A stretch of 64,000 bases of DNA, from positions 65,737 to 129,736 of the forward strand of contig SZWC01001179.1 in NCBI GenBank assembly GCA_023375785.1, in the 5' to 3' direction. The DNA is from Penium margaritaceum (Eukaryota > Streptophyta > Zygnematophyceae > Desmidiales > Peniaceae). A model generated the notes under the pieces. That model had not been told where the DNA came from. It did not search any database and was given only the letters and a program-made list of their open reading frames with translations. The translations under genes and the position numbers were made by a program. Every line of letters starts with the position of its first letter. The first letter of the stretch is position 1. This document shows, in pieces, positions 48,028-59,159 of the stretch.

Positions 48028-48840
48028 TGCGCGCCTTACAGCAGCTTCAAGCAAAACAGATAGTGCGCGACCTGCGTACCATCTCTAACTTTGAGCAGCA
48101 GTTGTGCATCGGCTGTTTGTAGGGGAAGCAGTACCGGAAGGCATTTTCAGGAGCAGGGGAGCGTGCAAAGGAGGTGTTGGAGCTGGTCCACACGGACTTG
48201 TGCGGACCGATTCTGACCTTCATTGTGTACTTCCTTCCTTCCAAGGAACAGTGTTTTGACAGGTTCAAGGAGTTCAAGGCCATGTTGGAGAACCTGACTG
48301 GCTAGAAGATCAAGGCGTTGTGCAGCGTTCGCGATGGAGAGTACCTGAGCAAGGAGTTCCAAGACTACCTCGCACCAGCTGGCATCAAGGCGCAGCGTAC
48401 CGCGCGGTACTCACCGCAACAGATCAGTGTAGCAGAACGCGATAACCGTATCATTTTTACGTCAGCGCCCTCCATGCTGCACGCGGCTCGGCTGACCTAC
48501 GACTTCGAGCCTGAAGCCGTGAGCACTGCGGTCTACATCAAGAACCATAGTCCAACTAAGGCGGTTGAGGAGATGACGCCGTACGAGGCGTGGTTCGGCA
48601 AGAAACGGAGCATGGGTCATCTCAGAGCATTTGGCAGCCTGGTGCACATGCATGTACCGAAGGAAAAGCGGCACAAATGGGACGAAAACAATACGCAGAA
48701 GCTGATGATTTGCTACGACGTGGCAAGCAAGGCCTATTGCCTCTACGAGAGGGATACAGGCCACGTCATCATCCCCAGGGATGTCGTCTTTAACGAGAGC
48801 AACGTCATCGGCACCAACATTGTCAGTGAAAAGGCAGCAT
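48028..48840 (+). pseudogene. Integrase region, family 1
   Basis: RALQQLQAKQIVRDLRTISN (GAG-pre-integrase) is followed by VLELVHTDLCGP, the integrase core and the C-terminal VGYD-type segment. The longest open piece is 48318-48842, 174 codons. It is part of a broken element. Confidence 0.8.
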
Positions 48841-50439
48841 AACCAGCAGTTGACGAGACAGAAGGAGCAGAAAACCTTCCTGATCCAGTCTCTCCTGATC
48901 CTTCCTCTACTGTGACAGTGGGAGAATCACTCTACTCTCCCATGTCTGATGCAGCAGATACAACAGCCTTATGAGAAGAAGCAGAGGAGGGAGATGTAGC
49001 ACCACCAGCAACAGCAGTTGTACCAGCAGCACCGCGCCAGCCGCCCGCTAACGCTCTAGCACAAGGTCGCAGGTACCCTCTTACGATGCGTTACAAGCCT
49101 GGTGAGCGCGGCCATTTCAGGATGATGCAGAAACCAGAAAAGATGAACGTAGCAATTGCAGCAGATTCAGATGAGCCAATGTCATACAAGGAGGTCATGG
49201 CTGCACCGGATGCAGGAGATTCGACGTAAGCCGTATAGCAGGAGATACCATCGCAGCTGGACAACGCCACATGAGAGCTGACTGAGCATCTACCTGGACG
49301 TAAGGTGATCAAGTACAAGTGGGTGTTCAAGAAGAAGCGGGGAGTAGATGGTAACCTGGAAAAGTACAAGGCGAGGCTGGTCGCCAAGGGCTACTCCCAG
49401 TAGGAGGGCATCGACTACACAGAAACTTTTGCCCATGTTGCGTGCTTGGAATCAGAAGTTGGATGTAGCATTGCAGTGCATGGGTTTTGAGCGTACTGAG
49501 TGTGACTATAGCGTCTATCGCTGGCAACATGGTTATGAGGTACTCATCATCATCTTCTATGTGGATGACATGCTCCTCCTTTCCAACAGCATGTCTGCAC
49601 TAGAGGAGTTCAAGGAAGCCATGTAGGAGCGCTTCCTGATGTCTGATCTCCGGGAGGCATCATACTTCCTCGGTACTCAGATAACGCGTGACCGCAAGTC
49701 ACGCTCTCTCTCCCTGCAGCAGAGCCACTACATGAAGGATGTTTTGCAGCGGTTCGGCATGGCAGAGGCAAAACCCATCGGTACGACGCTGAAGACGTAC
49801 CGGTACCTTGTGAGCTTCAATGGAGAAGGAAATACAGCTGCGCTGCAGAAGTACTAGAGCGTCGTCGGTAGCTTCATGTACCTGATGGTGGCAACCAGGC
49901 CGAACCTTGCACAGGCTGTTAGCGCTGTGACGACAACGGCAACAAGAACAGCATCATCGGCTACACAGATGCAGATTGGGCTTCAAACCTTGAGGACCGT
50001 AAGTCCATCTCTGGACATGTATTCCTCATGAATCGTAGGGCCATCAGCTGGTGCAGCAAGCAGCAGGAAGTCGTGACAACCTCAAGCACGGAACCTGAGT
50101 ACGTCTCTCAGAGCTTTGGAGCCAAGGAAGCAGTTTGGGTTCAGCATCTCATGGTAGAGATGACTGGGAGTGTAGTAGTTCCAGTTCCTATGCGCGTCGA
50201 CAACCAGAGCGCAATCGCACTCGCCAAGAATCCTGAGCACCATGCACGCACCAAGCACATTGAGATCGCATATCACATCATGAGGCATATGGTGCAAGAG
50301 GGTGCTATCAAGCTGTAGTTTACTCCAACCAGCAAGCAAGTCGCTGATTTCTACACCAAGCCAGTGACCCGTGAGAAGAAGTACATCTGCATGAAGGCAT
50401 GTAGACTCAGCCCATTCTGACTGCGACAAAGTGGGAGAT

Positions 50440-51177
50440 TGCTGGAAAAGGAGCCATCTGGCTCAGTTTCAGATCCAAAGGAACAGGTTCCAAGAAAGAA
50501 CCAGATGCCTAATCCGATCGTCGATCCGACTTCACCATTGGAAAGATCAAGAAGCAAAATATTTACGGTCTAAGTTTGAGACCAATCCAACAGTCGGATT
50601 GGGACATATGAATTTTTGTAGTTTCCGGGGTCATCGACCGCCGATCTCTGAGTGACCATGGGCGACGGCTCCATGCCTTAGCCTGAGAAAAGAAAAACGC
50701 AAGAGATCCAGGATCAAGACCTGATGGGACAAATACCAAAGAAGGTCCTAGATTCTTGGGTTGCCTTGTCAGAGTGTGCTGACTAGGAAAAAGGTACCCC
50801 TCCTTTCGTTTTAGGTGATGTGAGATCCTTGTGTGCTAGCCATGGATACGTGGCAATTCTCCATGAGATTGTGGGTTATGTGACCACTAGGAGTGTACCA
50901 GGAGAGCATTTTATAGCTCTCTAGGTCGTGTGTAAGTGGTCAGCGTGATTGCTAGGCTGATTTCCTCCCTTCTGTGAGATTATGGACTCTACTGTGTGAG
51001 CGTTAGCCTCCATGGCTAAGTGGTGTGACTTGTGAGAGGGCTGACTTGCCCAAGCTCTAGCTCTATATGTACTCCATTATATTGAGTGATTGAACAACCA
51101 TTCTTCAGCATAAGTGATGCCCTTCCAACAACACATGCTCGTTGCTCCAAAGCTCCCTCTCTCCTCCAGATCCAACA
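50440..51177 (+). repeat. Family 1 3' LTR
   Basis: TGCTGGAAAAGGAGC at 50440, after the purine tract GTGGGAGAT, to CCAGATCCAACA at 51177. The TATA-like word is at 51061-51071. Confidence 0.9.
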
Positions 51178-51182
51178 TCTTG

Positions 51183-51540
51183 ATCATGTCTTATGCGTAG
51201 TGATAACGTATGACGATATTCATTTCCTCTTGTGCTCAATCGAGTTGTTCGTTAGCGAGATGGAGCCAGAGTTTTGCTCTGGTATGCCTAGCTCCCAAAA
51301 ACATGCAGAGTCTCACCGCTTCCTCAACCGCCTGGGCCAGTGCAATGTACTATAATTCCACTGTTGATTTTTCGATACAGTCGTGCTTCCTAGCACTAAC
51401 GAGGACGAACACCTAGCCATATGGAAAATCCCGCTTGTCAACATTGCTATTTTAGTCTGCATTCGAGTACCAGACCACGCACAAGGGGTCCGACCTCCCC
51501 TTTCCGTCGAACATCAGGCGCACCTGCCGCATGGCTGCAT
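51183..51540 (-). mobile_element. Family 3 Copia RNase H, N-terminal part
   Basis: The reverse strand encodes RQVRLMFDGKGRSDPL and VWYSNAD at the satellite side, then KHDCIEKSTVEL and YIALAQAVEEAVRLC, the standard order of Copia RNase H blocks. It continues beyond the inserted family 1 element at 46901-47285. RT is not present; satellite follows at 51541. It is a broken fossil. Confidence 0.7.
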
Positions 51541-53228
51541 ACCGTACCATAGTATACCATATGATACAATACAACACAATACCATTCCTAACGATACCAT
51601 ACCATACCATACCATACGATAGCATACCATACCATAAGATACCATACCATACCATACCATACCGTATCATACCATACCAACCCATACCATACCATACCAT
51701 ACCATACCATACCATACCATACAATGCCATACCATACCATACCATTCAATTCGATACCATACCATACGAAAGCTTCCCATACCATACCATACCATTCCAT
51801 TCCATTCCATATAATACCATTCCATACCATACCATACCATACCATACCATACCATACCATACCATAATGTACCAGACCATACCATACCATACCATACTAT
51901 ACAATAACTATAGAACACCATATCATACCATACCATATCATACCATGCAATATCATACCATACCATACCACAACGTATCATAGCATACCATACCATACAA
52001 TACCATACTATACCATACCATACCATACCATGTCATACCATACTGTACAATACCATACCATACCATACCATACCATATCATACCATTCCATACGATACCA
52101 GACTATACCATACCATACCATACAAAACCATATTATACCATACCATACCATACCATACCATACCATGAAATACCTTACCATACCATACTATTCAATACCA
52201 TACAATACCATACCATACTATACCATACCATACCATATCATACCATACCATACCATACCATACAATAAAATGCCATACCATACCATACCATACCATACCA
52301 TATCATACCATTCCATACGACACCATGCCATGCCATACCACATCCTACCATACCATACCATAGCATACCATAGCATACGATAGCATGTTATTGAATACCA
52401 TAGCATACCATAGCATTTCATACCATATCATAAATTTCCATATCATGCCATACTATGCCATATCATAACATGCCATAGCATACCAGAGCATACCATAGCA
52501 TACCATAGCATACCGTAGCATACCATAGCATACCACACCATGCGATACCTTACCACAACGTACCATACCATACCATGCCAGTCCATACCATACCATAACA
52601 TACCATACCATACCATGCCATACAAAACCATACCATACTATGTTATACCAGACCATACCATTCCATACCATACCATACCATACCATACCATACCACTCCA
52701 TACCATACCATACCATACCATACATACCATATGATACCATACCATACCTTACGATACCATACCATATCAGACCATACCATACCATATCATATCATAATAT
52801 ACCATACCATACCTTAGCATACCGTACCATACTATAACCTACCATACCATACTTGACCATACCATACCATATCATACCATATCATACTATACCATACAAT
52901 ACCATACCATACCATATTATACCATGCCTTACCATCGCGTACCATACCATACAATACCATATGATACCATACCATACCATACCATACCATACCTCGAATA
53001 GTATACCATACCATACCATACCATTCTATACCATACTGTACCATAGCAAACCATTATACAGCCCACCATAGAATACAATATCATACTATACCATACCAAA
53101 CCATACAATACTATATCATACCCTACCATACCATACCATACCATACCATACCATACAATACCATACCATACCAAACCATACAATACCATAGTTTGGTATT
53201 TCATACCATAACATACCATATCATACAA
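51541..53228. repeat. (CCATA)n satellite array 5
   Basis: CCATA pentamers; around 52360-52540 CATAG/GCATA variants dominate. The marker words of arrays 1-3 are absent. It ends just before a family 2 LTR. Open frames on both strands are artefacts. Confidence 0.95.
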
Positions 53229-53253
53229 TTTCTAGACCGTCTAAGGCGATGGT

Positions 53254-53970
53254 CTACAAAACGGATTCCGACACAATGGTTTCGGCCGACCGCTCTTGGT
53301 ATAGCAACCAAGAGATGATATCACCCTCAGAGCCAAGGTTCCATACTGAGCAGTTTGTAATAATCATTTCCTTGCACTGTGTCCTTAGCTCCTGGTCACT
53401 TTCGCGCAAGGAGCGAACTCATGGGGCTTAGTCCAACGAATGCTTCTTTAGTGTCTGCGTCCGGTGGACAACTCTGTGGAAATCTCAAAGGTAACAACTG
53501 TACTCAATTATAGGCAATTAACAGGTTCTTATAGTCCTAGAACCAGCCTCTAGCCTAGTCGCGTAGTAGCTCCTTGGATGAGCCACTTTGGGGGTCATCT
53601 TGATTGCGTCACCCCCATGCCTACATGGCCCTCCTTGCGGCCGCCAAGTGGCGTCAGTCGCCAAGAATGACCTTGGAATGCTTTAGGATGTCTCTTAGAA
53701 CCTTCTTGTCCCCCATTTAGTCAGAAAGAAAACTAGTCACCAGGCTGGGATTGGACCCAGCAACCTCTCGCTCTAGAGACTAATATTGGAAGGTCTAAGC
53801 CACAAGGAATTGTCCTAGGTAGTATTTGTTGGCTATACTATCCAGATTAGTGAATGCCTTGGCTATGTAGACCAGATTTAGACAACCTACTCCAAGGGAG
53901 TAGTGCATGCCTAGACCGTCCTATACCTGTCCAAATATCATCCATGGACTAGGAGCCTATCAGGTCAACA
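53254..53970 (-). mobile_element. Family 2 LTR, most complete minus-strand copy
   Basis: It runs from about TGGTCTACAAAACGG (53254) to CAGGTCAACA (53970), about 717 bp. It includes the tRNA-like hairpin pair (about 53735-53810). A TGGTCTA start is also seen at the family 4 LTR (58418), which supports the outer boundary. Confidence 0.75.
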
Positions 53971-56135
53971 AACTCTCCCTTGCACCTTTGTCCATTAGTT
54001 GTGAGATCTCTCCTCTCTCCAGCAGTCTTGGCCTTAGTCTTCGTCCGCTGCGTTGACCATAGTGATGCCTCGAATACGTGCAAGATGCAATTCACTGTCC
54101 AGCGCTTTTGTCATGCAATTTGCGAACATCTTTCTACTCTCCAGGTATTCCAGGTCCACGATGTCCTTTGCGACTAGGTCACATACGTAGTAGTACCTGA
54201 TGTCGATGTGCTTGGTCTGCCAGGAGATGACATCATCTTGTGCCATTTTCATCGACCTCTTGTTGTCAAAGCAGACCTCTGTTGTCTCCGTTTGTGGCAA
54301 TTTCATCTCGGCAAGCAAACTACGTGGCCACTATGTCTCCTTACATGCTTCTGACAAAGCAATGTACTCTGCCTCACAGGTAGAGAGGGAGACACAGTCT
54401 TGCTTTCTGCTTGCCAAAGTGACTGCACCACCATTCAAGAGGTATACAAAGCCCGAAGTGGACTTTTTATCATCGAATTTCCTCCCCCATCGGCAACTGT
54501 GTAGTATACCAGCCGCAGCGGGTCAGATCCTTCTTGGCCTCCAAAATAGAGGTCTATGTGTCGAGTCTTGTGTAGATAGCGCATGATGCGCTTGACTACT
54601 TGCTAGTGTTGTGGCCCAGGATTGGCCACAAACTTGCTCACTTGTCCCACAGCATAGCAAATGTCAGGAGGTGTTCCTATCATGGCATGTAAGAGGCTGC
54701 CAACAGCACACTGGTAGGGAACATTCTCCATTTCACGTGGTTCTGCTTCCGTACTGGGACTCATGGAGGAAGATAGCTTAAGGTATGTTGTCATGGGTGT
54801 GCTATGGGCTTGAAGTCCTCCATGTTGTAGCGCTTGAGGACTTCCATGATGTACTTGGTCTGGTTCAGCTCAATGGTGCCTCCTACTCGATTGCGGTGGA
54901 CGGCTAACCGAGGTAGAACTCGAGCGGACCTATGTCCTTCATCTTGAATCTGTTGCTGCGATCTGTCTTCAGCTTGTTCAACAACTTGATCGATGACAAG
55001 CAGATGATCAGGTCATCCACGTATAGTGCAACCAACATCACGCCTTGCTCATCCTTCGACAGATAGACACTAGGATCATTCTGGCAGTTAATGAAGGTAA
55101 GTGCAGCCATGAAGCCATCCGTGTCCTTGTACCACATCCTTCAAGCCTGTTTTAGGACGTAGAGTGCTTTGACAGGTTTCCAAACCTTGCCTTCTGGAGC
55201 TTTCACCCCCTCGGGCACTTCCATCAGCAGTTCCTTGTCTAGCTTCGCGTAGAGGAAAGCTATCTTGACATCCATCTAGTAGACCTCCAGATCTTTTGCA
55301 GCAGCGATGCCCAACATGGATCTGATGGAGGCAAAGGTGACGACAGGCGTAAAGGTCTCCTCAAAGTCTAAGCTTGCACGCTGGGAAAACCCCTTCGCCA
55401 CAACTCTTACCTTGTACTTGTCGATAGTACCAACTTGTTTGAACTTTTTCTGGAGTACCCACTTTGACCCCACCATGTGTGCCCTTGGGGGCCTGTCCAC
55501 CAGAATCCATGTTCCATTCTCTTCAATGGATGCGAGTTCGCTATCCACTGCCTCCTTTCACTTGGCCGCATGTGGCATGTACATAGCCTCCATTACAATC
55601 TCAGGCTCTCATTGAGCTAAACACGACCATCTGAGTCTGGTCCATTCCGTACTCTTAGCATCATACTTGGGCGGAGATTTCTTCTGGCGCGTACTATGCC
55701 GGAGTGTTGCTGGTGGTGCTTCAAGGCTTAGTTGCTTCTCTTGCTCCTACGCTGCTAGTGATCCGCTGTTTGAGGAAGAGCCACTGACCTCAGAGTTTGA
55801 CTCAGAGGCCTTGGACGACTCAGACTCAGTGTTTGAGTCCGTCGTTATGTGAGCCTGCACAACCATTCTCCTTGGAGAACCATTCTTCACAGGCACCATG
55901 TGCCATTTTTCTGGTGCCTGATCACTTGACTAGAGCAACACAACCCACTCTCCCGATTTCAGAGCATGGACAGGGTCTAGCAACTCTCCATGCCGAGCGT
56001 CCTTTCATCAAACTCTATATCTCGGTTCCTGATGAGGTTTCCAGCCGCTTGGTCCCACACCCGCTACGCCTTGTGTGGAGTGTCGTATCCGACCATTACA
56101 TGCTTACGGACACGTACATCTAGCTTGCCACTTCC
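53971..56135 (-). mobile_element. Family 2 Copia pol: RNase H, RT, integrase end
   Basis: Minus strand, right to left: integrase C-terminal part (about 55990-56135; MVGYDT and RNRDIEFDERTLGM), serine/glutamate-rich linker (55640-55990), RT (about 54603-55640; PRAHMVGSKWVLQKKFKQ, YVDDLIICLSSIKLLNKL) and RNase H (54034-54600; TKHIDIRYYYVCDLVAKDI). It is the best view of the family 2 linker. Gag, protease and the integrase core are absent. It is broken in roughly five to ten places. Confidence 0.85.
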
Positions 56136-56139
56136 TCGC

Positions 56140-56438
56140 ACTGTGTCCTTAGGACCTGGTCACCTGGTCACCAGGTCACCAGGGCTGGGATTTGACCCAG
56201 CAATCTCTCACTCCAGAGACTAACTCTGGAACGTCTACGCCATAAGGAGTTGGCCTAGATAGTATTTGCTGGCTATACTATCCAGATTAGGCCAAGGGGA
56301 CTTGCTCCAAAGGAGCACTGCATGCCTTGTCCATGTCGACCACACTTAGGGGACTTACTCTAAGGGAGCAGTGCATGCCTAGTCCGTCTTGTACCTGTCC
56401 AAACATCAGCCATGGACAAGGAGCATATCAGGTCAACA
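56140..56438 (-). mobile_element. Family 2 LTR piece abutting the integrase end
   Basis: It matches parts of the LTR at 53254-53970, ends GGTCAACA at 56438 and keeps the tRNA-like hairpins and the repeated GCAGTGCATGCC motif. A short local run of CCTGGTCA/CCAGGTCA units lies at 56154-56182. Confidence 0.75.
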
Positions 56439-57115
56439 AGTAGACCCCTCGACTCCCCAAGAAGGACCATCTATGTAAATACCATGTGTACGTTTCAAAG
56501 GGGATCACATAACACCACTAAAGAAACTCACTGAGTGCACTTACCTAGGAGGAATATTTATTGTCAATAATGGTTCACTTGTAAGACTAGTACCACTTCG
56601 GCAACCAACTATTTATTCAGGAACCGTTCAATCGATAGGAGCCAAGTCATCCCCTAATAAAGTGACAACTATGACTCGTGTCTGGCTAGCGAAAAGAAGC
56701 CATTGCTCTACTAGTTTGTCCTTTCTATATCCTTTTATATCATGGATGTTCATTCGCTCGAGCTAACCAGAACAATTCTTCACATCCTATTCCCTATGGT
56801 TTCGCGACTTTGTCACCGTATCTTTGCTCTGCTCGCACTTTGCCAACTCTGCCTTTGCCAACTCTTAGAGCTGTTTCCTCTATCACTCTTTGCCCAAGGA
56901 CCTACCGACCCATCACTTACCTCGTCCTTACACTCTCTCACTAACTTCTGTCTAACTTGCATTCTCCGCACCACGTCTTTCATTAAATTTTGTGACTAAC
57001 TACACGGAGTCCCTCATGCCTTGCTACTTCGGTCACCGTGCTGACGTAGCTCTGCACATTCCGTTGCTTTTGCTTACTTTTGCTTTTCCTATTCTCATGC
57101 TTGTATTCTTCTGAT
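56439..57115. other. Unassigned low-repeat stretch
   Basis: About 680 bp without similarity to the Copia families or satellite in this window. It is pyrimidine-rich on plus from 56750. An open frame of 85 codons (56742-56999) is leucine- and cysteine-rich with no recognised motif; low-complexity pyrimidine bias explains it. No function can be supported. Confidence 0.5.
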
Positions 57116-58395
57116 AATGGTATGGTATGGTATGGTATGGTATGTTATGGTATGATATCGTATGGTATGGTATGGTATGGCATTGTATGGTATGGTATGG
57201 TATGGTATGGTATGGTATGGTATGGTATGGTATGGTATGGTATGGTATGGTATGGTATGGTATGGTATGGTATGATATGGTATGGTATGGTATGGTATGG
57301 TATGGTATGGTATGGTATGGTATGGTATGGTATGGTATGGTATGGTATGGTATGGTATGATATGGTATGGTATGGTATGGTATGGTATGGTATGGTATGG
57401 TATGGTTTGGTATGGTTTGGTTTGGTATGGTTTGGTATGGTATGGTAAGGTACTGAATGGTACGATATGGTATGATATGCTATGGTATGGTATGCTATGG
57501 TACGGTATGCTATGCTATCGTGTGGTATGATATGGTATGGTATGATATGCAATGATATGGTATAGTATGCTATAGTATGGTATGGTATGGTATGCTATGG
57601 TATGATATGGTATGGTATGGTATGGTATTGTATGGTATGGTATGCAATGGTATGAAATGGTATGGTATGGTATGGTATGGTATGATGTCGTATGGTGTGG
57701 TATTTATGGTATAGTATGGTATGTTATAGTACTATACCATACCATATCATACCACACCATATCATACCATACATACCATACATACCATACATACCATACC
57801 ATAGTATGGTATGATATGGTTTAGTTGATATGGTATGGTACGATGTGGTATGGTATGGTATGGTATGCTATGGTATTGTATGGTATGATATAGTACGGTG
57901 TGGTCTGGTATGATCTGGTATGGTATGGTATGTATGGTATGGTATGGTATACTACAGTACTATACCATACCATATCATACCATACCATATCAGACCATAC
58001 ATACCATAAAATACCATATCATACCAGACCACACCATACCATACCATACCATACCATAGCATACCATACCATACCATACCATACCATATTCTACCATACC
58101 ATATCAATTAAACCATATCATACCATACCATACAATACCATACAATACCATATCATACCATACCATACCATACCATACCATACCATACCATATTACACCA
58201 TAGCATATCATACCTTACCATACCATAGTATATTATTGCATACCATACTATACCAAACCATAGCATACCATAGCATAGCATACCGTACCATAGCATACCA
58301 TAGTACCATAGTACCATACCATATTAAACCATAGCATATCATACCTTACCATACCATAGTATGTTATTGCATACCATACCATACCATATCATACT
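57116..58395. repeat. Satellite array 6, switching strand three times
   Basis: TATGG orientation at 57116-57730, CCATA at 57732-57803, TATGG again at 57804-57958 and CCATA at 57959-58395. The switches make short palindromes such as ATAGTACTATACC (57726) and CAGTACTATACC (57955). The run 57190-57400 is the most regular in the window (almost pure TATGG), suggesting it is young. No gene is seen. Confidence 0.95.
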
Positions 58396-58417
58396 GTTAT
58401 TCGTGAGGCATGTGGCC

Positions 58418-59159
58418 TGAGGCTTTGGTCTAGAAAACAGCGCCGACATAATGGCAACTGCCGACTGTCCAAGGGAATTTCACCCAAGGATCATTATCAC
58501 CCCCAAGGAATTAACTATGCCTTTGATCAGACCTAGCTACCCAGGTGCTTTCGCTCAAGATCTTAGGGGCTCCCGCCCTCTAAGCCTTCTTCCTTGGTGT
58601 GAGAGCCTAATAAATCAAGTCAACACTCTCACACGAGCAGTATTACAACCACTTTAGGAATTCATATCAAGTTGTCTCAAGCGTACAGCTCAAACAAGAG
58701 ACATCAAGTGAAGGAGTTGTTGAGATAATGGCAAGAATAAGGCATAAACAGCTGAGGAGTGCCTTTGGCAGCCGAAAGACGTGTGCCTCGGCTAACCCAA
58801 AGCGCACGCGCCTCAGCCGATGTCACTCCTTAAGTTAAGGAAGTTATCACCTCAATCAAGGAAGACATCCCTTTATCCAAGGCACATCTTCCATCTTTCA
58901 ATCCGACCATTGGATCAGTCCAAAACTTGGTCTGCGCATAGTTTCTCACCTACTCTTTCCATCTGTACGGTCAGATTGACAATCTGAATAGCCATCATTA
59001 GAAAAAACACAGGGGACGTATCCTTGAACAAGGACAGAACATGCCTGGTCTGTTGGACAACACCCAGGGGACTTGCTCCACATGAGCAGTGCATATCTGG
59101 GCCGTCCACTATTTGCCAATTCTAGAGACAAAGGACGCAGGGGCATTCATGTAACAACA
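58418..59159 (-). mobile_element. Family 4 Copia LTR
   Basis: It starts TGGTCTAGAAAACAGCG, like the family 2 LTR, and ends near TGTAACAACA, followed by RNase H in the same orientation. A segment at 58895-58990 resembles the family 1 LTR module around ATCCGACCATTGGATCAG, and 59050-59110 resembles the family 2 GGGGACTTGCTCC motif. Only one copy is in the window. Confidence 0.6.

Larger units (their letters stand above)
47286..51182 (+). mobile_element. Family 1 element with target duplication TCTTG
   Basis: The LTRs are at 47291-48027 and 50440-51177; the 5-mers TCTTG at 47286-47290 and 51178-51182 are identical. Inside, on plus, are the GAG-pre-integrase and integrase region (48028-48840; TPYEAWFGKKRSMGHLRAF, MICYDVASKAYCLYERDTGH), linker, RT (about 49090-49920; YVDDMLLLSNSMSALEEFKE) and RNase H (about 49930-50420; TSSTEPEYVSQSFGAKEAVW). 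Gag, protease and primer site are not seen. The two LTRs differ at about a tenth of positions by eye, so it is old. It is broken in several places and sits inside a family 3 RNase H gene. Confidence 0.9.

Noticed and set aside
56154-56182. CCTGGTCA/CCAGGTCA run as an operator-like site
   Set aside because: It is a very local slippage of the CTGGTCAC word already present in the family 2 LTR; not seen in the other copies.
56742-56999. 85-codon Leu/Cys-rich open frame as a small secreted protein
   Set aside because: The pyrimidine-rich strand gives Leu, Ser and Phe by composition; no signal peptide pattern is convincing and no homolog is recalled.
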